Below are positions 15,419 through 23,255 of a stretch of DNA of 45,086 bases, piece after piece (the first letter of the stretch is position 1; each line of letters starts with the position of its first letter). Source of the DNA: Treponema sp. (GTDB lineage: Bacteria > Spirochaetota > Spirochaetia > Treponematales > Treponemataceae); assembly GCA_016293495.1 (NCBI GenBank), contig JAEDED010000018.1, positions 1 through 45,086 on the forward strand, in the 5' to 3' direction. The notes under the pieces are model-generated. The model ran no database searches. It was not told the origin of the DNA and was given only the letters and a program-made list of their open reading frames with translations. Position numbers and translations under genes: made by a program.

Positions 15419-16948
15419 TTAATTATCTGATTTTAAGATAGCAGCCATGATTTTTTCCTGAGTTGCATCTTTACCCTGCATTTCTCCAACCATCTTTCCT
15501 TCAGCCATGATGTAAATACGATCACACATACCGAGGATTTCTGGCATTTCAGATGAAATGATGATTACCGATTTTCCGTCTGCAATCATTTTGTTGATAA
15601 TACAGTAGATTTCATACTTGGCACCAACGTCGATACCGCGTGTTGGTTCATCAAGAATCAAAATATCAGGTTCTGCAAAAAGCCATTTACCGACAAGAAC
15701 TTTCTGCTGGTTACCACCAGAAAGGTTTCCTACATCTTCAAATACGCTTGCACATTTTGTGTGCATTTCTACACGCATTTCTTCTGCGTATTTGTTTTCA
15801 AGACCGAAGTCGATAATTCCGTTTTTTGAAATCTTGGAAAGTTTTGCAAAGGTTGTATTTTTCGCAATACTTTCAGAAAGGATAAGTCCGTTTCCTTTTC
15901 TGTCTTCAGTTACATATGCAATACCTGCATCAATTGCACTTTTTACATCAGGGAAGTGAACTTCTTTTCCGTTAAGGAATATTTTTCCAGAAATATTTGC
16001 ACCATACGAACGACCGAAAATACTCATTGCAAGTTCAGTACGTCCGGCACCCATAAGTCCTGAAATTCCGAGAACTTCACCTTTACGAACATTAAAGTTG
16101 ACATGATCACATACTTTGATTCCGTCAAATACCGGGTGATCTACACACCAGTCTTTAACTTCAAAACAAACTTCGCCTGGATTTGAGTCGCGCTTAGGGA
16201 AGCGGTCAGACAGTTCACGTCCTACCATGGCAGCAATGATTGTATTTTCATCAAATGGATCTTTGCCTTTATATAATGATTTAATTACAGTACCATCACG
16301 GATTACAGTGATTGCATCTGCAACATAAGATACTTCGTTAAGTTTGTGGGAGATGATGATTGATGTAACTCCCTTCTTCTTCAATTCAAGCAAGAGATCA
16401 AGGAGTGCCTGTGATTCTCTTTCATTCAAAGAAGCTGTAGGTTCATCAAGAATAAGAAGTTTTACGTTCTTTCCTAATGCTTTAGCAATTTCTACAAGCT
16501 GCTGTTTACCTACACCAATATCTTTAATTAATGTGTGTGTTGATTCTTTTAAACCTACAAGGTCTAAAAGTTCTTTTGCTTTGTGATGAGTTTCATCCCA
16601 GTTAATTTTTGCTTTTGATCCACGTTCGTTTCCGAGGAACATATTTTCTGCAATTGAAAGGAGAGGAACAAGGGCCAGTTCCTGATGAATAATGACGATT
16701 CCCTTACTCTCACTATCTTTAATTTTCTGAAACTTACAAACTTCACCGTTATAAACGATGTCACCGCTGTAAGTTCCGTATTGGTAAACACCACTAAGAA
16801 CATTCATCAATGTTGATTTTCCGGCACCGTTCTCTCCTACCAGCGCGTGAATCTCACCTTCCTGTACCTGCAAATTTACATCTGTTAAAGCTTTTACAGG
16901 TCCGAATGTCTTTGTAATGTTTTTCATCTCCAATAACATTTTCGACAA
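15419..16948 (-). CDS. gguA: sugar ABC transporter ATPase, GguA/XylG type (two ATPase domains)
   Basis: 509 residues from TTG 16948, chosen because GGAGG lies exactly 6 nt upstream; ATG 16939 (three codons in) is the alternative. The first ATPase half has an intact Walker A (GENGAGKST), signature GVGKQQLVEIAKAL and Walker B LLILDEPTASL. The second half has the degenerate Walker A typical of the family (GLMGAGRTE), signature LSGGNQQKVLVGKW and ILILDEPTRGIDVG. This double architecture defines monosaccharide importers such as MglA, XylG and GguA. It hydrolyses ATP in the cytoplasm to power GguB. A terminator-like hairpin separates it from chvE, so it is probably expressed below the binding protein. 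Confidence 0.92.
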   Translation of the reverse strand: MSKMLLEMKNITKTFGPVKALTDVNLQVQEGEIHALVGENGAGKSTLMNVLSGVYQYGTYSGDIVYNGEVCKFQKIKDSESKGIVIIHQELALVPLLSIAENMFLGNERGSKAKINWDETHHKAKELLDLVGLKESTHTLIKDIGVGKQQLVEIAKALGKNVKLLILDEPTASLNERESQALLDLLLELKKKGVTSIIISHKLNEVSYVADAITVIRDGTVIKSLYKGKDPFDENTIIAAMVGRELSDRFPKRDSNPGEVCFEVKDWCVDHPVFDGIKVCDHVNFNVRKGEVLGISGLMGAGRTELAMSIFGRSYGANISGKIFLNGKEVHFPDVKSAIDAGIAYVTEDRKGNGLILSESIAKNTTFAKLSKISKNGIIDFGLENKYAEEMRVEMHTKCASVFEDVGNLSGGNQQKVLVGKWLFAEPDILILDEPTRGIDVGAKYEIYCIINKMIADGKSVIIISSEMPEILGMCDRIYIMAEGKMVGEMQGKDATQEKIMAAILKSDN

Positions 16949-16977
16949 TTGGAACCTCCGTTTATTTGACCAGCAAG

Positions 16978-17044
16978 AAAAAAAGGCTGTTAAAAAATTC
17001 ATCGTGTTACTGCCAGAGAGCAGACTGAAGATCTTTTAACAGCC
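16978..17044 (-). terminator. intra-operon terminator/attenuator between chvE and gguA
   Basis: On the minus strand GGCTGTTAAAA (17044-17034) pairs perfectly with TTTTAACAGCC (16995-16985) and is followed by seven T. A smaller CTGC/GCAG stem sits in the loop. It begins 31 nt past the chvE stop. Partial termination here would make abundant binding protein and little ATPase or permease. Confidence 0.7.
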
Positions 17045-17074
17045 TTTTAATAAATTAAATTATCTCTCTACAAA

Positions 17075-18151
17075 TTATTTCAACTGATCTTCTGTGTAAT
17101 ATCCAGAGTCAATGAGAAGTTCTTTGTAGTTGTCTTTTGTACCAAATACTGGTTCACAAAGGTAAGAAGGAATTACACCTGTACCATTGTCATATGTTTT
17201 TGTATCGTTGATAGGTGGTTCTGAACCTTTACAGATAGCATCAACCATATCTACAACTTTTGCAGCGAGAGCACGTGTATCTTTGAATACTGACATTGCC
17301 TGCAAACCTTTGAGCATGTTCTTTGTTGATGTGATATCACAGTCCTGACCTGTTACGATTGGGAAGTTATCAGCAGTGTATCCAGCAGCTACGAGAGCGT
17401 TTGTAATACCGTTAGCACAAGAGTCGTTTGATGAGTAAACTGCATCAAGACGTGTTTTGTTAGGACCATATCCCTGAGCTGAGATAAGGTTTTCCATTCT
17501 CTTCTGTGCTTCTTCTGTTGACCAGTTAAGTGTAGCACACTGAGCTTTTGATGTCTGTCCTGATTTTACAACGAGAACTCCAGAGTCGATGTATGGAGTA
17601 AGGATATCCATAGCACCACCGAAGAAGAAGTTGATGTTGTTGTCATCTGGTGAACCTGTGAAAAGTTCGATATAAGCTGGATCAGCTTTTGTTCTGTCTT
17701 TGAGCTTAAGTGCATCTACAAGGTAGTTACCCTGAATTGTACCAACTTTGTAGTTATCAAATGTTGCATAGTAAGAAACAGCGTCTGAGTTCATGATAAG
17801 ACGGTCATATGCAATTACCTGAATACCTTTCTGTTTTGCTGAATCCAAAACAGATTTAAGAGCAGAACCATCGATAGAAGCGATAACCAATACTTCGCTT
17901 CCTGTAGCAATCATGTTTTCTACCTGTGAAACCTGTGTAGCGATGTCGTTGTTTGCATACTGCAAGTCAACATCGTATCCACGTTCTTCGAGAGCTTTCT
18001 TCATGTTAGCTCCGTCCTGGTTCCAGCGCTGCAAGTCTTTAGTAGGCATTGATACACCAACTTTTACAGCGTCTGAATCTTTTCCACCACAGCTTACCAT
18101 CATTCCAGTGATACAGAATGCAGCAGCCAAAATTGTTAATAGCTTTTTCAT
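17075..18151 (-). CDS. chvE: ChvE-type multiple-sugar-binding lipoprotein
   Basis: 358 residues. Lipoprotein signal (LLTILAAAFCITGMMVSCGG; lipidated Cys near residue 21). The mature part is a type-I periplasmic sugar-binding fold and follows Agrobacterium ChvE closely as I recall it: VGVSMPTKDLQRWNQDG, VLVIASIDGSAL, VIAYDRLIMNSDAVSYYATF, ELFTGSPDDNN, TKTYDNGTGVIPSYL and a final GYYTEDQLK. ChvE binds galactose, glucose, arabinose and xylose and feeds the GguAB transporter encoded downstream. GGAGG precedes the ATG. First gene of the operon; a TCGTGCA-N5-TGCACGA inverted repeat lies about 100 bp upstream. Confidence 0.93.
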   Translation of the reverse strand: MKKLLTILAAAFCITGMMVSCGGKDSDAVKVGVSMPTKDLQRWNQDGANMKKALEERGYDVDLQYANNDIATQVSQVENMIATGSEVLVIASIDGSALKSVLDSAKQKGIQVIAYDRLIMNSDAVSYYATFDNYKVGTIQGNYLVDALKLKDRTKADPAYIELFTGSPDDNNINFFFGGAMDILTPYIDSGVLVVKSGQTSKAQCATLNWSTEEAQKRMENLISAQGYGPNKTRLDAVYSSNDSCANGITNALVAAGYTADNFPIVTGQDCDITSTKNMLKGLQAMSVFKDTRALAAKVVDMVDAICKGSEPPINDTKTYDNGTGVIPSYLCEPVFGTKDNYKELLIDSGYYTEDQLK

Positions 18152-18254
18152 CTAAAAATCCTCCATTGATTTTTTGTACTTTAAAGCAACAGTACTTTTA
18201 TAGTATATGACACTATTTTAAATTTTGCACATATTTTTTTTATTTATTTTTTGT

Positions 18255-18273
18255 TCGTGCATTTATTGCACGA
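18255..18273. promoter_or_regulatory. inverted repeat upstream of chvE
   Basis: TCGTGCA-tttat-TGCACGA, a perfect 7-bp inverted repeat in the chvE-radC gap. It could be an operator for sugar control or a weak terminator of radC (30 nt past its stop). A related but imperfect GTGC-TCGT-GCAC string occurs upstream of the GH43 gene (near 34235). Confidence 0.4.
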
Positions 18274-18302
18274 GTTATTTTCTATTTTCAACTAACTATT
18301 TT

Positions 18303-18962
18303 TTAAGAGGAAATTTTAAGCCTGTTATTTTCTTCAAAGCTGTAATAAGAATTTCTGCTTACAATAATATGATCGAGAAGTGTAATTCCGAGAATGTAAG
18401 AGGCTTCTAAAATTCTCTGAGTTGTTTTTATATCATCATTGCTCGGAGTACAATTACCTGAAGGATGATTGTGACAGATGATTATTGCAGCCGCATGTTT
18501 TTTAATTGCGTCAGAAAAAATTTCACGGGGACTTACAAGAGCATGATTACCGCTTCCAATTGAGATTACATTTATGCTTATTATTTCATGAGCACCGCTC
18601 AAACAAACGGCAATAAAATGTTCCTGGGATTTTATTGCATAAGTCTGAAGGTAAGGAATTATATCTTTGGGACACCGGATTTTTGCTTCAAGGTGACAGT
18701 TGCGCCTTCGGCCCATTTCAATTGCAGCTGCGACTGCAAGCGCTTTTGAATGCCCTACACCTTTTATTTTCAGTAATTCCGGAACAAGTTTTTCTGACGA
18801 AAAGCAGTCTGTAACTCTCAGTATTTTTTCTGAAAGTTCTTCTACCCTTTCATCTTTTGAACCGGAACCGATTATCAGCATAATCAATTCCTCGTCCGAA
18901 GGATAACTGATTCCACGCTCTAAGACACGTTCCCTTAAATCTGGTTTTACAAGTGTATTCAT
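18303..18962 (-). CDS. radC: RadC/JAMM-family protein
   Basis: 219 residues, the usual length. The N-terminal 100 residues include a helix-hairpin-helix-like segment (LLKIKGVGHSKALAVAAAIE). The C-terminal domain has the metal site IIICHNHPSGNCTPSNDD (HxH-x8-D of the JAMM/MPN+ fold) and an upstream Glu in SQEHFIAVCL. The name comes from an old E. coli mapping; the role is unresolved, probably a DNA-linked metallohydrolase. No Shine-Dalgarno precedes the ATG; instead a 21-bp palindrome covers the start codon. It is followed by the chvE operon on the same strand. Confidence 0.93.
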   Translation of the reverse strand: MNTLVKPDLRERVLERGISYPSDEELIMLIIGSGSKDERVEELSEKILRVTDCFSSEKLVPELLKIKGVGHSKALAVAAAIEMGRRRNCHLEAKIRCPKDIIPYLQTYAIKSQEHFIAVCLSGAHEIISINVISIGSGNHALVSPREIFSDAIKKHAAAIIICHNHPSGNCTPSNDDIKTTQRILEASYILGITLLDHIIVSRNSYYSFEENNRLKISS

Positions 18963-18975
18963 ATAATATGAATAC
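18955..18975. promoter_or_regulatory. 21-bp palindrome over the radC start codon
   Basis: GTATTCATAT-T-ATATGAATAC: two perfect 10-bp arms with one central base, covering the ATG and the first codons of radC (ATG at 18962-18960). It could be an operator or, in a leaderless transcript, a hairpin that hides the start codon. Confidence 0.5.
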
Positions 18976-19002
18976 AGTTTTTTTTATTTCTTTCGGCTTA
19001 TT

Positions 19003-20232
19003 TTATTTTTTTGAGGAATTTTTTATTTCAGTTGCTTTTTTGTAGAATGCAATAAGTCTTGGAGTAAGCGCGGCTATCGACCACTTCTTTCCCCAGCTCA
19101 AGGCTTCCTGTTTTTTCTCATCATAAACCTGACCGTTTTTAAGAAGAAGAATAACTTTATCCGAGAATTCCTCATGGCTTTTTCCAACCATAAAGCCGCC
19201 GTTATTGCCCTGCATTACATCGACAGTTCCCATTTCGCCAATAGCCACAACAGGAAGGCCAGAAAGCATTGCCTCAATTGTTACAAGTCCCTGAGTTTCT
19301 GTACAGCTCGGGAATACGAAAACGTCAGCAAGTGAATAAAAGTAAACAAGACTATCTCTCGGCTGATAATCTGTAAAGCAGACAGAATCTTCACAGCACA
19401 ATTCTTTTGCTTTTCTGCGCAGGCGTTCCAGTTCCGGGCCGCCACCGACAATCATCAGTACAGCATCAGGGATTTCTTTCTTTACATTGAACAGCACCGG
19501 AAAAAGAAAATCGAGATTTTTTTCTTTTACGACACGACCGACATAAAGAAGAATTTTTTTATCCTTAACTTCAGGGAACTTTTCATAAATCTGTTTTTTA
19601 AATTCCTGCTGTTTATGGCTGTCAACAATGCACATTTCTTCAGGAATTCCTGTAGGCAGAATATCAGTATTTCTGTTTACTTTGTATTGTTTTACAACAT
19701 CAACAATTCTTTGTGTCGGACAAATTAATTCATCAGCACGCTTGAGATAGAACTTGATGAGGTTCTTTGCCATTCTCTTTGCAGACTGTGTCGGCATAAA
19801 ATGAATATAGCCTTCGACATAATCTTCCCATAAAGTATGGAATGTAAAAACCATCGGCACTTTTCTTTTTTTTGCATAACGGGCGCCAAAATATCCCATC
19901 ACAAATTCTGAATTAACATGAACGATGTCAGGATTAAAATTATCAAGTTCTTTTTTTAATTTTTTCCACTGAAACAAACGGCCGGCGCGGTCTTCTTTGG
20001 AAAAGAAAACTTTATAAGTAGGAACTCTGAGAATTGTAAGACTAGAATTTTCAGTATTGTTGTCATAATATATTTTAGAGAACTTTTTATCTTTTGTTGA
20101 TTTTTCATAATTACAGCAAACGATACAAACTTTATGTCCGAGTTTAACAAGCATATCGGCGTAGGATTTTACGGAAATAGCAACACCATTAATTCTTGGA
20201 AAAAAGGCGTCTGTAAACATTGCAATATTCAT
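19003..20232 (-). CDS. GT4-family glycosyltransferase
   Basis: 409 residues, GT-B fold. The N-terminal domain opens MNIAMFTDAFFPRINGVAIS, typical of diacylglycerol glucosyltransferases and mannosyltransferases that build glycolipids. The C-terminal nucleotide-sugar domain has ILLYVGRVVKEKNLDFLFPV, a PRDSLVYFYSLADVFVFPS segment and the GT4 E-x7-E motif in TETQGLVTIEAMLSGLPVV. It acts on the inner face of the membrane with a UDP- or GDP-sugar; the acceptor is most likely a lipid, by similarity to 1,2-diacylglycerol 3-glucosyltransferases. It lies 40 nt upstream of radC. TATACT ends 6 nt before the ATG and no ribosome site is present, suggesting a leaderless mRNA. Confidence 0.85.
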   Translation of the reverse strand: MNIAMFTDAFFPRINGVAISVKSYADMLVKLGHKVCIVCCNYEKSTKDKKFSKIYYDNNTENSSLTILRVPTYKVFFSKEDRAGRLFQWKKLKKELDNFNPDIVHVNSEFVMGYFGARYAKKRKVPMVFTFHTLWEDYVEGYIHFMPTQSAKRMAKNLIKFYLKRADELICPTQRIVDVVKQYKVNRNTDILPTGIPEEMCIVDSHKQQEFKKQIYEKFPEVKDKKILLYVGRVVKEKNLDFLFPVLFNVKKEIPDAVLMIVGGGPELERLRRKAKELCCEDSVCFTDYQPRDSLVYFYSLADVFVFPSCTETQGLVTIEAMLSGLPVVAIGEMGTVDVMQGNNGGFMVGKSHEEFSDKVILLLKNGQVYDEKKQEALSWGKKWSIAALTPRLIAFYKKATEIKNSSKK

Positions 20233-20316
20233 ACTTAAAGTATATATAAAAACAAAATATTATAAAACAGTAAAATTCACCTATATTTAAGGCCTGATTT
20301 TTTCGATAATCTTTAT

Positions 20317-20943
20317 ATGAACGTTTTAAAAAAAATTCCGGCGTTGCTTTTAATTTTTACAGCCGCAGCAATTCTGATTTCTTCATGTAAATCAACTGTT
20401 CCTGAAGTATCAGAAGAAGATTCCGAATATTTTATTCCTAAAGAACCAGTTTCGAGACTGATAGCAGCCGACGGAACAAGAGATGCAGACACACTTTACA
20501 AATTCTTTATATCACACTGCAAAAAAAATAAATTAAAAGCAAAAGCAATCGCAAAACTTTACATTGAAGAATGCAGAACAGAGGGAATTAACTCTGACGT
20601 TGCATTTATTCAGATGTGCCACGAAACAAATTTTCTTCAATATGGAAATCTCGTAAAAAAACAGTGGAACAATTTCTGTGGCCTTGGCGCGATTAACGCT
20701 GAAAATCCAGGATTAAAATTCAAGACAATGAGGGACGGAGTTCGCGCACATGTTCAGCACCTCCATGCTTACGGCACGACAGCGGATGTAACATTAATTA
20801 ACGCAGTAATCGATCCACGCTACAAATATGTAAATCCCCGCGGAAAGGCTCCTGACATTTATGGTCTTACAGGAACCTGGGCTGCAGACACAGGCTACTC
20901 TGATAAGCTCGATAAGTTTTTAGCTGAACTTGAAAAGTTTTAG
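20317..20943 (+). CDS. glucosaminidase-type peptidoglycan hydrolase lipoprotein
   Basis: 208 residues. Lipoprotein signal with Cys at LLIFTAAAILISSC (about residue 24). The mature domain has the GH73/lysozyme-like pattern: INSDVAFIQMCHETNFLQYG (catalytic-type Glu in the HETNFL helix), WNNFCGLGAINAENPG, FKTMRDGVRAHVQHLHAYG and DIYGLTGTWAADTGYSDKL. Such enzymes cut the glucosaminyl bonds of peptidoglycan, here probably from the periplasmic membrane face. Monocistronic, with GATAAT ending 6 nt before the ATG and a terminator right after the stop. Confidence 0.85.
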   Translation: MNVLKKIPALLLIFTAAAILISSCKSTVPEVSEEDSEYFIPKEPVSRLIAADGTRDADTLYKFFISHCKKNKLKAKAIAKLYIEECRTEGINSDVAFIQMCHETNFLQYGNLVKKQWNNFCGLGAINAENPGLKFKTMRDGVRAHVQHLHAYGTTADVTLINAVIDPRYKYVNPRGKAPDIYGLTGTWAADTGYSDKLDKFLAELEKF

Positions 20944-20947
20944 CAGT

Positions 20948-20982
20948 AAAAAAAGTCACTTCAAAACGAAGTGACTTTTTTT
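20948..20982. terminator. bidirectional terminator
   Basis: GTCACTTC (20955-20962) pairs with GAAGTGAC (20968-20975), with A7 before and T7 after. It serves the glucosaminidase gene on plus and the UMP kinase gene on minus. Confidence 0.88.
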
Positions 20983-20987
20983 ATCGG

Positions 20988-21695
20988 TTAACCTTTAATT
21001 GTTGTTCCAATATAATCCTGACCATTAAGGATTGCATTGATGTTTTCAATGTTTTTTCCACCAGCACAGATTACGGCAAGATTCAGTTCCTGTGCTTTTT
21101 TAGAAGCAATCGGATCGAACGGACAGTTTTTTCCAGGAACCCATTCATCGCCAACCATTTTTCTAAAGTCTGTCCATGTGATGCTGTCGATTGGAGTTGC
21201 ATCTGGATTTTTACGAGGGTCATCTGTGTAAACCTTTTCGATATTCGAAAGATTTACAACAGTGTCTGCACTGAATTTTTCTGCAAGGTAAACAGCATCT
21301 GTATCAGTAGAAAAACCTGGTTTCCATCCGGCAGCAACGAGTACCTGACCTTTAAATTCAATATCGTCAGTCGGGTTATAAACAACAGGATTCGGACAGA
21401 GATCGCCGAACGATGCTTTTAAAAGCTGTGCGTTAAGACGTGTTGCCATAATTCCAATCCAGTCTGCTTCAGAATTGTCGGCATTCGAATTTGAAAGACC
21501 ACTTAAAATTTCACGATAAGCACCCTGATAAATACGAGCAGGTCCGCCACCACCGACAACAAGAATAAGACGTCGGCTTGAATCTTTCGAAACCCATTCT
21601 CTTGTCATTGAAACAAATTTTTTCAAGAAATCAATATCAGGTGTTTCAGGAACTACAATAGATCCGCCAACAGATAAAACTTTGGTTACTGCCAT
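20988..21695 (-). CDS. pyrH: uridylate kinase, archaeal-type
   Basis: 235 residues from ATG 21695, chosen for the GGAGG upstream; an in-frame ATG four codons earlier lacks one. Phosphorylates UMP to UDP using ATP. Amino-acid-kinase fold: LSVGGSIVVPETPDIDFL, RLILVVGGGGPARIYQ, WIGIMATRLNAQLL, VAAGWKPGFSTDTDAVYLAE, VVNLSNIEKVYTDDP and FDPIASKKAQELNL. The YTDDP and GGGGPAR forms match the archaeal-type PyrH found in some spirochaetes. It follows the amino-acid permease gene by 54 nt and ends at the shared terminator, so it is probably the last gene of the argH-binding protein-permease transcript. Confidence 0.9.
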   Translation of the reverse strand: MAVTKVLSVGGSIVVPETPDIDFLKKFVSMTREWVSKDSSRRLILVVGGGGPARIYQGAYREILSGLSNSNADNSEADWIGIMATRLNAQLLKASFGDLCPNPVVYNPTDDIEFKGQVLVAAGWKPGFSTDTDAVYLAEKFSADTVVNLSNIEKVYTDDPRKNPDATPIDSITWTDFRKMVGDEWVPGKNCPFDPIASKKAQELNLAVICAGGKNIENINAILNGQDYIGTTIKG

Positions 21696-21748
21696 TTTTT
21701 CCTCCAAGGAATTTATACGAACTGCAAGTTCACTTTTTTTAGTTTAAT

Positions 21749-22411
21749 TTATTTATAGTAAGATAATTTTTTTTCGAGTTTATTGAAAGCGAATGCAACA
21801 ACTGCATTCATTAACAGATAGAAAACTCCGGCAATAAACAATGGAAGAATATTTGCCATTGATGATGCCATTTTTTTTGAAACAATAAGAAGTTCAGAAA
21901 TACCGATTACGTTTACAAGAGCAGTATCTTTAACAAGTGTCATTGTTTCGTTACCCATTGCAGGTACAATTCTTTTGATTACCTGAGGGCAGATGATATG
22001 AATAAAGGTCTGCCAGCGGTTGTAGCCTAAAACAGTGCAGGCTTCGTACTGACCGTGTGAGATTGATTCAAAACCGCCTCTGTAAATTTCTGCAAAGTAA
22101 CACGCATAGTTTATAGAAAGCGCAATAACAGCTGCAACAAATCTGTCAATTTTAATTCCAAGCGAAGACAGTGCCATCGGCAGAACAAAATAAACAGTAA
22201 TAAGCTGCAGCATCAAAGGAGTTCCTCGCACAATAAGAAGCAAAAGCTGAATAGGATATTTTACAACCTTCAGCTTTGACATTCGTCCGGCGCAGATTAA
22301 TGCAGCAAGCGGAACAGCAAAAAGCAATGTAAATATAAAAGCCTGCAAAGAAATAACTGTTCCCTGCATCATAACCTTTAACATATCTGCAATTTTATCT
22401 GTTCCGTTCAT
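21749..22411 (-). CDS. polar amino-acid ABC transporter permease (HisM/GlnP type)
   Basis: 220 residues with five membrane segments. The membrane start MMQGTVISLQAFIFTLLFAV, the VRGTPLMLQLITVYFVLP loop, YFAEIYRGGFESISHGQYEA and the coupling motif EACTVLGYNRWQTFIHIICPQ followed by KDTALVNVIGISEL are classical for the HisMQ/GlnP family. It imports amino acids with the binding protein encoded 15 nt upstream. No ATPase gene of the GlnQ/HisP type is adjacent, although these systems need one. The gene after it is UMP kinase. Confidence 0.92.
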   Translation of the reverse strand: MNGTDKIADMLKVMMQGTVISLQAFIFTLLFAVPLAALICAGRMSKLKVVKYPIQLLLLIVRGTPLMLQLITVYFVLPMALSSLGIKIDRFVAAVIALSINYACYFAEIYRGGFESISHGQYEACTVLGYNRWQTFIHIICPQVIKRIVPAMGNETMTLVKDTALVNVIGISELLIVSKKMASSMANILPLFIAGVFYLLMNAVVAFAFNKLEKKLSYYK

Positions 22412-22425
22412 TCAGCATCTCCTGA

Positions 22426-23232
22426 TTATTTTCCGATTACAGAAATATCTGTTCCAAACCACTTTTCGGCAATCTGGGCAACAGTTCCGTCTGCAGCCAT
22501 TTCTTCAAGAATTTTCTGAACTTCATTTGTAAGAAGTACGTCATCTTTTCTAAAAGCTATACCATATTTTTCTGATGCAAGATTTTCACTCAATGTGTGA
22601 AATGGGAATCCTGAAGTCTTGATTGTATATTCAGCAACAACAACATCCATTACAACTGCATCTACACCATTGATGTTAAGATCCATCAAGGCAAGAAGGT
22701 TCTGTTCATAAGGAACGATTTCTGCAAGAGAATCCTTGAAGTCTGGATGAGCATCTACTGCATCTTCTGCTGATGAGCCTGACTGAAGTGCAATTGAAGC
22801 ACCTTTAAGGTCAGCAAGAGAATTGAACTTTGAATCGTTTCTTACAACTACAACCTGTGCATTATCAAGATAAGGTTTTGTAACGCTCATAGCTGCCTTT
22901 CTTTCATCAGTAATTGTAAGACCATTCCAGATACAGTCGATATTTCCTGTATTAAGTTCGAGTTCCTTTGTATCCCAGTTAATTGGCTGAGCTTTAAATT
23001 CAACACCAAGACGTTTTGCAACTTCTTTTGCAAGGTCGATATCGTATCCTACGATTTCATTTTTATCATCACGGAATCCAAGTGGTGGGAATGAATCGTC
23101 AAGACCAAGCACGAATACTCCGCGACCTTTAAGATCTTCCAAAGAATTGTCTGCTTTCTTTTCTTTGCCGCAGCTTACGAAAAGAGCACATGCTGCAGTA
23201 AGAACTGCAAGAACAGTTAAAAATTTTTTCAT
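22426..23232 (-). CDS. amino-acid ABC transporter substrate-binding lipoprotein
   Basis: 268 residues from ATG 23232 (GAGGA 8-10 nt upstream); a start five codons earlier is less likely. Lipoprotein signal LTAACALFVSCGKEKK. The SBP_bac_3 fold is seen in FVLGLDDSFPPLGFRDDKNE, IVGYDIDLAKEVAKRLGVEF, NTGNIDCIWNGLTITDERK, ASIALQSGSSAEDAVD and a final EKWFGTDIS. The DxxFPPLGF and GNIDxIWNG forms are those of glutamine, cystine or arginine binders. It lies 8 nt after argH, so an arginine-related substrate is tempting but not shown. Confidence 0.92.
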   Translation of the reverse strand: MKKFLTVLAVLTAACALFVSCGKEKKADNSLEDLKGRGVFVLGLDDSFPPLGFRDDKNEIVGYDIDLAKEVAKRLGVEFKAQPINWDTKELELNTGNIDCIWNGLTITDERKAAMSVTKPYLDNAQVVVVRNDSKFNSLADLKGASIALQSGSSAEDAVDAHPDFKDSLAEIVPYEQNLLALMDLNINGVDAVVMDVVVAEYTIKTSGFPFHTLSENLASEKYGIAFRKDDVLLTNEVQKILEEMAADGTVAQIAEKWFGTDISVIGK

Positions 23233-23255
23233 AACTATTTTCCTCATATTAAATA

